From: an uncultured Bacillota bacterium
GTDB taxonomy: Bacteria > Bacillota > Dehalobacteriia > UBA7702
Assembly: GCA_934702375.1 (NCBI GenBank)
Contig: CAKUYE010000012.1
Location: 14,471 to 78,470, forward strand
Direction of reading: 5' to 3'
Length of the DNA stretch: 64,000 bases
Notes under the pieces: model-generated
The model's input: the letters and a program-made list of their open reading frames with translations, nothing else
Told to the model about the DNA's origin: nothing
Databases searched by the model: none
Part shown: positions 7,804-16,640 of the stretch, one piece after another
How the letters are laid out: each line of letters begins with the position of its first letter
How positions within the stretch are numbered: position 1 is the first letter of the stretch
Made by a program: the position numbers and the translations under genes

Positions 7804-9624
7804 ATGCCGTTTTTGCCTTATGATAAAAAAACCTTTGCCGCCGCCGGGTGGGATGTTCCTGACTTTGTCCTCGTCACCGGCGATGCTTATGTAGATCACC
7901 CTTCCTTTGGCGCGGCCATCATCGGGCGGGTATTGGAGGACCGCGGCTTTCATGTTGCTGTTTTGTCGCAACCAAAATTTACCAAGAAGGAAGCTTTTAC
8001 GGTATTTGGTCGTCCTCGCCTGGGATTTCTCGTGACCTCGGGAAATATCGACAGTATGGTGGCTCATTATACCGTCAATAAACGCCGTCGTCATGATGAT
8101 AAGTACACCCCCGGAGATAAAAGCGGCCGCCGTCCCGATCGCGCAGTTATCGTTTATTGTCAAAAGATTCGGGAGGCTTACGGAGATACTCCCATTATCA
8201 TTGGCGGAGTCGAAGCCAGCCTGCGCCGATTTGCTCATTATGATTATTGGGATAATAAGGTACGCCCTTCGATTCTGGAAGAGAGTACCGCGGATCTCCT
8301 CGTTTACGGCATGGGAGAGCGGGCCATTCGAGAGGTTGCTCTTCGCATGAACGAAGGTGAATACCTTTCTTCCATCGTGGATGTGAGGGGTACGGCTTAT
8401 TGCACCGAGGAGGATGCTTTGCCCCATCATTATGAGGCTTTGCCCGATTACGATGAAGTATGTCGAAAAAAAGCGGCATTTGCGCAAATGACAAAAATCA
8501 TGATGGACAATGCCGACCATGTTCGAGGCAAAATTCTGGTGCAAAAAGGAAAGAGCCGTTATATCGTTCAAAATATGCCGGCAAAGCCTTTGGATCAGCG
8601 GGAACTGGACGCCGTTTACGACCTTCCCTATGCTTATGGGTATCCAGAAGTCTATGACCGGGCCGGTGGTGTAAAAGCCCTGGATGAGGTGCGCTTTTCT
8701 CTTACCCATAATCGCGGCTGCTTTGGCAGCTGTAATTTCTGCTCCATTGCCTTGCATCAGGGGCGGTTTGTGGTAGGGCGAAGCCACGATTCGGTTTTAA
8801 GAGAAGCACAGCGCTTTACGGCGATGAAAGATTTTAAAGGGTACATTCATGATGTTGGCGGAGCAACGGCGAATTTTCGCGGTCCCAGCTGCTCTAAACA
8901 GGAAAAGAAAGGCCTTTGCAGCCATAAAAAATGTCTTTTCCCTGAGGTTTGTCCCTCAATCCGTGCCGATCATCGGGATTATTTGCAGCTTTTGAGAAAG
9001 CTGCGGGAATTGCCCGGGGTAAAAAAGGTCTTTATCCGCAGCGGCATTCGCTATGATTATGTTTTGGCAGATCCCCGTCATGATTTTCTGGATGAATTGG
9101 TAAAATATCATGTCAGCGGTCAGCTGCGGTTGGCGCCGGAGCATGTATCTCCCAATGTATTAAAGCGTATGGGTAAGCCGGATATCGGCGTTTATGAAAA
9201 ATTTACCAAAGTCTTTTACAAGGCAACGGAACGGGCAGGGAAGGAACAGTATGTTTTGCCCTATCTGATCAGTTCGCATCCCGGCTCCACTTTGAAGGAT
9301 GCCGTGGAATTGGCTGTGTGGCTGAAAAAACACCGGATTCGCCCCGAGCAGGTACAGGATTTTTATCCTACACCGGCTACGGTATCTACTTGTATGTATT
9401 ATACCGGAATTGATCCTTTGACCATGGAGCAGGTTTACATTCCGAAAACACCGGAGGAAAAGAAAATGCAGCGGGCTTTGATGCAGTACTGGCGACGGGA
9501 AAACGAAGAGCTTGTGAAAAAAGCATTGCTAAAGACCGGCCGGAAAGATCTGCTCAACGGAAAAAACAGCTTGTTGCCCCCAACGATGTCTCCGAAGGTG
9601 TCTCGAAATCGGCATCACCGATGA
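7804..9624 (+). CDS. YgiQ-family radical SAM protein
   Basis: 606 residues. Members are large radical SAM proteins of uncertain reaction. The N-terminal region (LVTGDAYVDHPSFGAAIIGRVL) has the UPF0313 signature. The radical SAM core has HNRGCFGSCNFCSIALHQGR (CxxxCxxC). A cysteine-rich stretch follows (CSKQEKKGLCSHKKCLFPEVCP), and then SGIRYDY and the family C-terminus QDFYPTPAT. ATG 7798 touches GGGAGG with no spacer, whereas ATG 7804 has a 6-base spacer, so I take 7804. The gene stands alone between the rpsU terminator and the nfeD promoter. I cannot infer its substrate. Confidence 0.9.
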   Translation: MPFLPYDKKTFAAAGWDVPDFVLVTGDAYVDHPSFGAAIIGRVLEDRGFHVAVLSQPKFTKKEAFTVFGRPRLGFLVTSGNIDSMVAHYTVNKRRRHDDKYTPGDKSGRRPDRAVIVYCQKIREAYGDTPIIIGGVEASLRRFAHYDYWDNKVRPSILEESTADLLVYGMGERAIREVALRMNEGEYLSSIVDVRGTAYCTEEDALPHHYEALPDYDEVCRKKAAFAQMTKIMMDNADHVRGKILVQKGKSRYIVQNMPAKPLDQRELDAVYDLPYAYGYPEVYDRAGGVKALDEVRFSLTHNRGCFGSCNFCSIALHQGRFVVGRSHDSVLREAQRFTAMKDFKGYIHDVGGATANFRGPSCSKQEKKGLCSHKKCLFPEVCPSIRADHRDYLQLLRKLRELPGVKKVFIRSGIRYDYVLADPRHDFLDELVKYHVSGQLRLAPEHVSPNVLKRMGKPDIGVYEKFTKVFYKATERAGKEQYVLPYLISSHPGSTLKDAVELAVWLKKHRIRPEQVQDFYPTPATVSTCMYYTGIDPLTMEQVYIPKTPEEKKMQRALMQYWRRENEELVKKALLKTGRKDLLNGKNSLLPPTMSPKVSRNRHHR

Positions 9625-9669
9625 AATGTGGATGTTTTTTGAATTTATTTTGTTTTCAAGTGGAAAATG

Positions 9670-9698
9670 TTGTCTGAATACTGGATCTATGGTATAAT
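9670..9698 (+). promoter_or_regulatory. Promoter of nfeD-floA operon
   Basis: TTGTCT at 9670-9675, 17-base spacer, TATAAT at 9693-9698; predicted start near 9705, about 26 bases before the nfeD ATG. Confidence 0.75.
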
Positions 9699-9730
9699 AT
9701 ATTTAATAAGAATATAAGGATGTGACGGAA

Positions 9731-10477
9731 ATGAAACAAGGCACAGTACTTACATTGTTTGGTACGATACTACTGTTGTTTTCTTCCTCCCCTTTGATGG
9801 CGGTTACCGAAGTGTCTCCCGGTTTCTTTCAGGGATTTGTCTGGTTTATTACCTCTCCGGTGGTTTCAGGGATTCTGGTTGCTGTTGGGCTGAGCTGTAT
9901 TTTGCTGGAGCTGATGACAACGGGTTTTGGAATTTTTGGCGTTACCGGTCTCGTGGTCTTTTTTCTCTATTTTGCCGGCCATATCATGTTGGACAGCTTC
10001 GCCTGGTTGGGATTGATTCTCTTTGCCGCCGGGATGCTTTTTTTGATGCTGGAGGCCTTTGTCCTTACCGGTTTTGGGATTTCCGGCCTTTTGGGGATCG
10101 TTGCCATCATTGGCAGCGTGATCCTGCTCTCCCCTTCGGTGGGAAGCGGGGTACTTACCGTAACGATTGCGTTTGTATTGACAATTTTAATTATGGTGGT
10201 GTGTTTTCGATTTATGAAGAAGAAAAAATTTATTCATCGCTTTATTTTAAGTGACCGTACCGATGCGGAAAGCGGCTATACAGCACCAAATATGGATAAT
10301 GAAAAATATTTGGGCAAAGAAGGGGTTACACTAACAAAGCTGCGCCCCGCCGGAGAAATGCGTATTGGCAACGACCGGGTGGATGTTGTGTCCGAAGGAG
10401 ATTTTATTGATGCCGGTGTAAAGGTTCGGGTTATCGCCATCGACGGCACTCGCAATATCGTCCGCGTTGTTGATTAA
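9731..10477 (+). CDS. NfeD-family membrane protein
   Basis: 248 residues. NfeD proteins accompany flotillin-like proteins and are thought to help organise membrane microdomains. A signal-like hydrophobic N-terminus (residues 5-25) is followed by a cluster of transmembrane segments (about residues 35-165) containing GFGISGLLGIVAIIGS, then a basic linker and a C-terminal OB-fold-like domain with GKEGVTLTKLRPAGEMRIGNDRVDVVSEGDFI, which is the NfeD signature. The ClpP-like protease domain of long NfeD proteins is absent. ATG 9731 has AAGGA 11 bases upstream; GTG 9722 is possible. floA follows after 39 bases. Confidence 0.9.
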   Translation: MKQGTVLTLFGTILLLFSSSPLMAVTEVSPGFFQGFVWFITSPVVSGILVAVGLSCILLELMTTGFGIFGVTGLVVFFLYFAGHIMLDSFAWLGLILFAAGMLFLMLEAFVLTGFGISGLLGIVAIIGSVILLSPSVGSGVLTVTIAFVLTILIMVVCFRFMKKKKFIHRFILSDRTDAESGYTAPNMDNEKYLGKEGVTLTKLRPAGEMRIGNDRVDVVSEGDFIDAGVKVRVIAIDGTRNIVRVVD

Positions 10478-10516
10478 TGGATTTTTATATATTTAATTTA
10501 ATCAAAGGAGGATTTT

Positions 10517-11488
10517 ATGTCAACAATTTTAAGTCTCTTGCCGGTGATTCTAATTATCATTGCGGTGATCCTGCTCTTTACCTTTGTTCCGATAGGTTTG
10601 TGGATCTCTGCATTGGCTGCCAGTGTTAAGGTTGGGATCTTTGATTTGATTGGGATGCGTTTGCGCCGTGTTTCTCCGTCTAAGATCGTAAACCCTCTGA
10701 TCAAGGCCGAAAAAGCCGGGTTGAATGTCAGTGTTTCCAAATTGGAAGCCCACTATCTCGCCGGCGGTAATGTGGACCGGGTAATTGATGCCCTTATTGC
10801 TGCCGAGCGCGCCAACATCCCCCTTGTTTTTGAACGAGCCTGCGCCATTGACCTTGCCGGCAGAAACGTATTGGAAGCCGTGCAGATGAGCGTCAACCCC
10901 AAAGTGATAGAAACTCCGGTGGTCGCTGCTGTGGCCAAAAATGGGATCGAAGTGAAGGTAAAAGCCAGAGTGACGGTGCGTGCCAACATTGAACGCCTCG
11001 TTGGTGGTGCCGGTGAAGAAACCATCATTGCCCGGGTTGGGGAAGGTATCGTTACTACTGTCGGTTCTTCGGAAACGCACAAAGATGTTTTGGAAAACCC
11101 GGATATGATCTCCCGTACCGTTCTCGGTAAAGGCTTGGATGCCGGCAGTGCCTTTGAAATTCTGTCCATTGATATTGCCGATGTTGATGTCGGCAGAAAT
11201 ATCGGTGCGGAACTCCAGACCGACCAGGCCGAAGCCGATAAACGGATTGCCCAGGCCAAAGCCGAAGAACGCCGTGCCATGGCCGTAGCCAAGGAACAGG
11301 AAATGAAGGCCGCTGTGGTGGAAATGCGCTCCAAGGTTGTGGAAAACGAAGCTCAGGTGCCTTTGGCCATGGCAGAAGCTTTCCGCGAAGGAAACCTCGG
11401 CGTGATGGATTATTACAAAATGCAGAATATGATCTCCGATACTAAAATGAGAGACGGCATTGCCGGTGTCAGCAAAAAGGAAGATTGA
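10517..11488 (+). CDS. floA: Flotillin-like protein FloA
   Basis: 323 residues, typical of FloA (YqfA family). It forms membrane-associated oligomers that define functional membrane microdomains. A hydrophobic N-terminal membrane segment (residues 5-35) is followed by the SPFH-like region with IVNPLIKAEKAGLNVSVSKL, then an Ala/Glu-rich coiled coil (ADKRIAQAKAEERRAMAVAK). The AAAGGAGG ribosome site upstream of ATG 10517 is strong. It lies between nfeD and a small membrane gene, the expected partner on one side and an uncharacterised one on the other. Confidence 0.96.
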   Translation: MSTILSLLPVILIIIAVILLFTFVPIGLWISALAASVKVGIFDLIGMRLRRVSPSKIVNPLIKAEKAGLNVSVSKLEAHYLAGGNVDRVIDALIAAERANIPLVFERACAIDLAGRNVLEAVQMSVNPKVIETPVVAAVAKNGIEVKVKARVTVRANIERLVGGAGEETIIARVGEGIVTTVGSSETHKDVLENPDMISRTVLGKGLDAGSAFEILSIDIADVDVGRNIGAELQTDQAEADKRIAQAKAEERRAMAVAKEQEMKAAVVEMRSKVVENEAQVPLAMAEAFREGNLGVMDYYKMQNMISDTKMRDGIAGVSKKED

Positions 11489-11494
11489 TGCTTT

Positions 11495-12052
11495 ATGGAT
11501 ATGATCCAAGCTGTCATTGACTTTATCTTTGATAATATTGCCATTGTTGTTTGGCTGCTCATCATTGCTTTCGGTGTGGCTTCCGCTTTCCGAAAGAAAA
11601 AACAGGCAGAGGAACGACGGCAGCAGGACGCGGGCTCGGCAAAGGGATTTAAGGATATCCTCGCCGAGATCGAGGAGGAACTGAAGAATGAGGAAGAGTA
11701 CGAAGAACGAAAAGCGGATCCCCAGCCTTACTGTCCTATGTCCCAGGAGGATGATCGCCGGGGGCGTCCCTACGTAACTACGGACAAAGCTCCTCAGCAG
11801 ACTTTCACAAAAAAGGATGCTCCCTGGATTGTGGAAACCGAGCCGGTGAAAGCGGAAAAACCGTTTTCGGTGCCGAAACCACCGAAACCGAACGTTGCAC
11901 CGGTTACTATGGAAATCGGAAGCGATTTGCCCCCGAAAACGGATGCCTTGGATTGCCCTAAAAAGGATTTCAGTCGCGCCGGTTTGGTCCAGGCCGTTGT
12001 GATGTCGGAGATTCTGGGGAAGCCAAAGTCCCTACAGGATGAATCTTGTTGA
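11495..12052 (+). CDS. Unknown single-pass membrane protein encoded after floA
   Basis: 185 residues, not recognised. One hydrophobic segment near residues 9-28 is followed by RKKKQ, so the bulk is probably cytoplasmic. The middle is charged and proline-rich (EEELKNEEEYEERKADPQPY; KPFSVPKPPKPNVAPV), which looks disordered. The C-terminus returns to an ordered-looking hydrophobic stretch, FSRAGLVQAVVMSEILGKPK. It starts six bases after floA and ends at the operon terminator, so it is co-transcribed with nfeD-floA and may be a client or adaptor of the FloA microdomain (inference). Confidence 0.75.
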   Translation: MDMIQAVIDFIFDNIAIVVWLLIIAFGVASAFRKKKQAEERRQQDAGSAKGFKDILAEIEEELKNEEEYEERKADPQPYCPMSQEDDRRGRPYVTTDKAPQQTFTKKDAPWIVETEPVKAEKPFSVPKPPKPNVAPVTMEIGSDLPPKTDALDCPKKDFSRAGLVQAVVMSEILGKPKSLQDESC

Positions 12053-12067
12053 TCGAAAATTTGATGG

Positions 12068-12110
12068 AAAAGACGCTTTGCAGAAAATATCTGTCAAAGC
12101 GTCTTTTATC
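12068..12110 (+). terminator. Terminator of nfeD-floA operon
   Basis: Arms aaagacgctttg (12069-12080) and caaagcgtcttt (12095-12106) pair, with an inner cag/ctg extension and a T-rich tail. It separates the floA operon from the macroglobulin gene. Confidence 0.85.
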
Positions 12111-12134
12111 TTTTGTGAATTTTTCATGATTGCA

Positions 12135-12163
12135 TTGGCAGGCAGCGGAAAATATGGTAAAAT
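12135..12163 (+). promoter_or_regulatory. Promoter of macroglobulin-like operon
   Basis: TTGGCA at 12135-12140, 17-base spacer, TAAAAT at 12158-12163; predicted start near 12170, 23 bases before the ATG. Confidence 0.65.
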
Positions 12164-12192
12164 AAAACGGTATATCGACTAAAGGAGTTATT

Positions 12193-15100
12193 ATGGAAAA
12201 AGATCCTGTAAAAACCATGAAAATAGATCGAAAGTTTAAAATACCGCTTTTGGCTATTGCCGCCATTCTTTTCCTGATCTGCGGTTATTTTTTGTATAAA
12301 GCTTCCGGAGAGAGCAGTGCCTCTTATTTTTACGAATCCGGAAAGGAACTGGCCCTTGTTGCTGTTTCACCGGATGAAACCGGCGGCATTTCCCAGGACA
12401 GCCCCATTGTATTGGAGTGGAATCGTTCGGTATCGGTGGATGCTGCCGATGGGATTGATATCTATCCTTCGGCTCGAGGCACCTGGTCCGCCCAGGGAAA
12501 CCGCCTTGTTTTTACGCCTCAGAAGCTGGCTGCCGGTACCTATTATACCGTTTCTATGGCGAAGGGTACGGTTTTGAATACCGAAGGGGATTCTTTAAAA
12601 GAGGATATTGTGTTTTCCTTTGAGACCGAAGATCCCTCTCTGCGTATTCCCGACCGCAATGCCTTTATGGTCGATGGTCGTTACTTCCATTTTTCCGATG
12701 TGGATACCGTTTCCATTCCCGTTTCTTATCTTGGGGAAAAGGAAGCTACGGTAGAAACGAGTGTGTATCGCGCCGGGAACAGCAGTGATTTCATCCGCTC
12801 CTTTTCCGGACTTTTCCGCTATCCGGAATGGGCGGCCTTGTCCATTGGTCGTTACCATGCTTCGGATAGAGGCTTTGAAAAATACTCCTCGGCAAAGCTG
12901 GCCATTCGCAATGAAAACGATGTTTCCTGTGTCGATTTGGGCTCTCTGCCCCAGGGCCTTTATCTTGTTCGTCTTACCGTTGAGGGAGAATCCTGCGATA
13001 TTGCCGTAAATGTTAGCAACATTGATGTGGGGCTTTTTAGCGATGAGGGAACCCTTGCCCTTTGGGTACACAAAGACGGTCGTTCCTATGCCGATGCAAA
13101 GGTTGCTTTTCAAGGCAAAAATCTCACCTTGGATGAACATGGCTTTGCAGAGACCGATTATACTTTCGATGGCAAAGAGTTGACGGAAAATGCGGATCTC
13201 CTGGCGGTTACCGTATCCGATGATGAAAATGATACCGTTGTTTTTCTTATTGCCGATGATTTGGCGAGTCGCTATCAAGGTAATCTTTTTGCCGCGCAAA
13301 AGAAACTTTCCTCCCAAGACCCTCTTTCCGTTTCCGGCAGTGTTTTTTCGCCTCTCGGCCGTGGTCTCAGCGATACTGCAACCCTGCAGCTCTGCTCGAA
13401 AACCGGTGTTGTGAAGGAAAAGAGCGTTGTCGTTGAAAACGGCTATTTTTCCGAAGAGCTGGATGATCTGGCCCTTGTTGGCGGCAGCTACAAACTTTGT
13501 CTGGTTTATCAGGGAAAAGTATTGGCGACAGATACCGTTACGGTGGGTACAGAGGAACATGAGCTGTTCATGTCCGTTGCAGCGGATCACCGCAGTATTT
13601 CCCGGGGCGAAACGGTAACGTATACCGTTTCGGTATGGGATCGCAAAGGCAATCCGGTGACCGACGGTGAAGTACATATGAATGGGGAAGTTTCTCAGTC
13701 TTTGGATAAAGCCGGGCAAGCCGTTTTTTCCAAAGCTTATGATGATTTTTATGGTTATACCGTAAATAAATCGACGGCGTTTTCACTGACATCTCCCTTG
13801 GGTACCGCAGCAAAGGTATCTTCCTGCGTTACGGTGGAAGGAGAGAAAACTTATGCTTTGCATTCTGTAAAGAAAGAGGAGTTTTCTTCATCGAACAGTG
13901 ATTCCGGAGAATCCCTTGATTTGAGTCTTCGTAACGGTAAATATACCGTTGCCGGGGAAGAAGATGACGTTGATTTGACGTTATATTATAACGGCGACTA
14001 CGAGGTTGCGCCCAAAGCGGCTCCGGAGATTTCCTTTGAAAATGCCTCTCTCACGGTAGCCGCCGGTAAAGACATTGTTTTTGAGGGCGCTTCTGCCGGT
14101 GCTTATCGTTTGGCTGTGGTTTCTCTTTGCCGCGGTACGATTGCCGAAGGTCTTTGCGGTGAGACTTTGTCGGAAAACAGCCTGACAGCGGAAAACTACG
14201 GTACAGTTGTTGCAAATCGGGTGATTTCCGATACCGATGAGCTGTATGCTTCTTTCAGCTCCAAAAATCTGGACGGCAACTATTTCCTTCGGGTGGCGCT
14301 GGAAACCGCCGAAGAAGCCGTTGCTGTTCGTTATATTCCCGTTTATATTGAAGGTGTGACCTTGACCTGCCCCGGATTTTTATCCTATGCCGAACGCAGT
14401 CGCATTGCACTGCCCTTTTATATCGACAGTGAAGAGGAGCTTTCTTACACTTTATCTTTAGGAGAAAGTGTATACACCGGCACCGGTAAAGGTAAAGTTT
14501 CTGTTCCCGTTGATCTGGAAGGCACCGGCATTTACTATGGTAAGATGACGGTGCGGAATGAAGATTCCGTCGTTGCTGACGGTGAATTTTCTTTTTCGGT
14601 TTATCATAAAATGCCGATGTTCTATACACTGGCTGACGGCAGACAGGATGGCGCCTATGCCGTTTATGAGGTGAAGGAACAAGAGGAGTCCATGTTTAAG
14701 GCTCTCTTTGGCGTGGTTTCTCAACCCGGTGACCAGATTCTGCAACGAATGAGCCGTACTCTGTTTTATCAGAAGTTTGGCGATGAAGTTATTGCTGACG
14801 GTTCCTTCTGTCATAAGGATCTTCGCTCTCTGCAAAATGCAGACGGCGGTTTTGGCCGCCGCAGCGGAGGCGAAAGTGACCTGCTTCTTTCTGTTCTCGT
14901 TGCAGAACAAGATGATTTTCTGTATGATCGGGATTCTCTTTGTGCCTATTTGAAATACCGTCTGGAGACGACAACGGATATCGAAATGGCAGCCTTGGCT
15001 TGCTGGGGGTTAAGCTATTTTGATGTGGATTGTCACGAAAGCATGGGATTGATTGACGAGGAGCGGAAAAAAAGCGATCGCACATTGCTTTATCTTGCCG

Positions 15101-15786
15101 AAGGATATGAGGCCGTGGGTGACCGCGTACAAGCGGAGAAATGTTATCAGCAGCTGAAAAAGATGTTGACCGAGGATGACGGTATGCTCTTTATGCCGGA
15201 TTCCACCGATCAATATAATCTGGCAAATACGGCATTTATGCTGGATTTGGCCATTAAGCTGGAAACTTCGGAGCAGCAGGGGCTGTTGAACTATCTGCTG
15301 CAGGCGGATATTTCCATCCAAACCGGTCGCTATTTATTGGTAACCGCAATCCTGCGTATGACCGATGCCAATGATATTGCCGTTGCCGATGGCGATGCTC
15401 CCAATGGGTACACTCTTTTATCCCTGGTGGATCGGGATCTCTCCGGAATTCCGTCGCTGCAGACCTCTTTTACCAAAGAGGATGAAGATATTTCGACATC
15501 TGCCGCCGGTGATACGGTGGATATGCACTTTTCCTGGGAGGGAACAGAAAACAATATTTATCTGATCTACGTTTATGCGCCGGAGGGTGTGACGGTAATG
15601 GAAAAGAACGGCCTCCTTCGTCGCAACGGATTTTATGAGAAAGTGGTTTCCGGTTCGGAGTCCTCTGTGACCTTCCGGGTGGAAAAAGAAGGGGAGAGCA
15701 TTGCTCCCAACGTTTTTGTAGTGGATCTTACCACCGCTGAAATCATCGGCAAAGCGGATCCCGGGAAATGGAAGGTGACACGATGA
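12193..15786 (+). CDS. Alpha-2-macroglobulin-like membrane-anchored protein lacking the thioester motif
   Basis: 1197 residues. A basic N-terminus and one membrane segment (about 14-34) anchor a long extracytoplasmic chain. It contains an Ig-like Big_5-type domain (about 58-135), a series of beta domains that look like macroglobulin repeats, and a helical region from about 830 whose LQNADGGFGRRSGGESDLL resembles the toroid (thioester-containing) domain of alpha-2-macroglobulins. Where active members have the Cys-Gln thioester (PxGCxEQ), this protein reads SQPGDQ at 843-848, so the covalent trap appears lost. Bacterial relatives are periplasmic protease traps, often paired with PbpC, which is absent here. 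The next gene overlaps its stop codon. The family call is by pattern only. Confidence 0.7.
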   Translation: MEKDPVKTMKIDRKFKIPLLAIAAILFLICGYFLYKASGESSASYFYESGKELALVAVSPDETGGISQDSPIVLEWNRSVSVDAADGIDIYPSARGTWSAQGNRLVFTPQKLAAGTYYTVSMAKGTVLNTEGDSLKEDIVFSFETEDPSLRIPDRNAFMVDGRYFHFSDVDTVSIPVSYLGEKEATVETSVYRAGNSSDFIRSFSGLFRYPEWAALSIGRYHASDRGFEKYSSAKLAIRNENDVSCVDLGSLPQGLYLVRLTVEGESCDIAVNVSNIDVGLFSDEGTLALWVHKDGRSYADAKVAFQGKNLTLDEHGFAETDYTFDGKELTENADLLAVTVSDDENDTVVFLIADDLASRYQGNLFAAQKKLSSQDPLSVSGSVFSPLGRGLSDTATLQLCSKTGVVKEKSVVVENGYFSEELDDLALVGGSYKLCLVYQGKVLATDTVTVGTEEHELFMSVAADHRSISRGETVTYTVSVWDRKGNPVTDGEVHMNGEVSQSLDKAGQAVFSKAYDDFYGYTVNKSTAFSLTSPLGTAAKVSSCVTVEGEKTYALHSVKKEEFSSSNSDSGESLDLSLRNGKYTVAGEEDDVDLTLYYNGDYEVAPKAAPEISFENASLTVAAGKDIVFEGASAGAYRLAVVSLCRGTIAEGLCGETLSENSLTAENYGTVVANRVISDTDELYASFSSKNLDGNYFLRVALETAEEAVAVRYIPVYIEGVTLTCPGFLSYAERSRIALPFYIDSEEELSYTLSLGESVYTGTGKGKVSVPVDLEGTGIYYGKMTVRNEDSVVADGEFSFSVYHKMPMFYTLADGRQDGAYAVYEVKEQEESMFKALFGVVSQPGDQILQRMSRTLFYQKFGDEVIADGSFCHKDLRSLQNADGGFGRRSGGESDLLLSVLVAEQDDFLYDRDSLCAYLKYRLETTTDIEMAALACWGLSYFDVDCHESMGLIDEERKKSDRTLLYLAEGYEAVGDRVQAEKCYQQLKKMLTEDDGMLFMPDSTDQYNLANTAFMLDLAIKLETSEQQGLLNYLLQADISIQTGRYLLVTAILRMTDANDIAVADGDAPNGYTLLSLVDRDLSGIPSLQTSFTKEDEDISTSAAGDTVDMHFSWEGTENNIYLIYVYAPEGVTVMEKNGLLRRNGFYEKVVSGSESSVTFRVEKEGESIAPNVFVVDLTTAEIIGKADPGKWKVTR

Positions 15787-16634
15787 AAAAGATGAAAAAT
15801 GTCTATATTTTTCTGGGATTTGCTGTCCTTTGCTGGGTGGTTGTTGCCGGTTGGGCCATTGTCAGCGGCCGCCTCGGTTCTTCGGTGGATCCCGTTTACA
15901 ATGACGTGATCAATGGGGTATCTTTGCGGTCGAACTACGTTTATCGCCATGAGGAAACCTCCATGGACCTTTCCGAGGACACCTGGGGGGCATTATTGCC
16001 GGTACCCCAGGCGAACAGCGAGCTGACCGCCGCTGGTTTTGCAGAGCTTGGCAATGGTTGGGATAATAAAATGGTTCTTGTTGTCTGCTTTCAGCCCGGC
16101 CTTGGCAGTCAGGCCGTAACGACTTATGCCGATTGGCAAACGCCCTTCGGTATTGTGACAACGGAAGGGAATGCCGTGGATCATCTGGTTCAGGCCGGAG
16201 CCGTTGCCGATAATGAGTTGATGAAGAAAGCCGATGATCTGCTGTCCGTTTTGCCGTATTTTTCTTATTATTTTCCGGACAAACGAATCGTTCCTCTTGC
16301 TTTTGACGACAGTATTTCCACCGAAGCCGTTCTATCCTTTATGGAACGTCTGGCAGAAGATCATGACGGCTATTGCGTGATCGTTCTCTGTCCGTATCAA
16401 CCTGAGTCCTCCCTGCTGCCCCTTTCTCAACCGGAAGAATTGGCGGAGCTTTTCGATAGCGGATCCCGGCAGGAGCTTTCCGGGGTGCTTTTGGGACGGG
16501 AATATACCTGCATGATGGCAATGAAGCAGGTGTTGAAATATGATGGAAATCGGGTTCGTCAGGTGCTGTGCGATGAAAAGGATGCTCCCTATACCTTTGA
16601 CGAACTGGCAGTTTTTTTTGGAAAGGAACTGTGA
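15783..16634 (+). CDS. Membrane-anchored Memo-like domain protein
   Basis: 283 residues from ATG 15783, which overlaps the upstream TGA (ATGA) and has GGAAGG seven bases before it. An N-terminal membrane segment (about 8-28) precedes an extracytoplasmic domain. DWQTPFGIVTTEG (about 113-125) and VLPYFSYYFPDKRIVPLAF (about 155-173) resemble conserved positions of the Memo / AmmeMemoRadiSam protein B family (W-TP-G-V and LPFL-FP-KIVP), but the family's metal-binding histidines seem to be missing. The tight coupling suggests it works with the macroglobulin-like protein. Function unknown; the family call is a moderate-confidence inference. Confidence 0.55.
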   Translation: MKKMKNVYIFLGFAVLCWVVVAGWAIVSGRLGSSVDPVYNDVINGVSLRSNYVYRHEETSMDLSEDTWGALLPVPQANSELTAAGFAELGNGWDNKMVLVVCFQPGLGSQAVTTYADWQTPFGIVTTEGNAVDHLVQAGAVADNELMKKADDLLSVLPYFSYYFPDKRIVPLAFDDSISTEAVLSFMERLAEDHDGYCVIVLCPYQPESSLLPLSQPEELAELFDSGSRQELSGVLLGREYTCMMAMKQVLKYDGNRVRQVLCDEKDAPYTFDELAVFFGKEL

Positions 16635-16640
16635 TATCTC

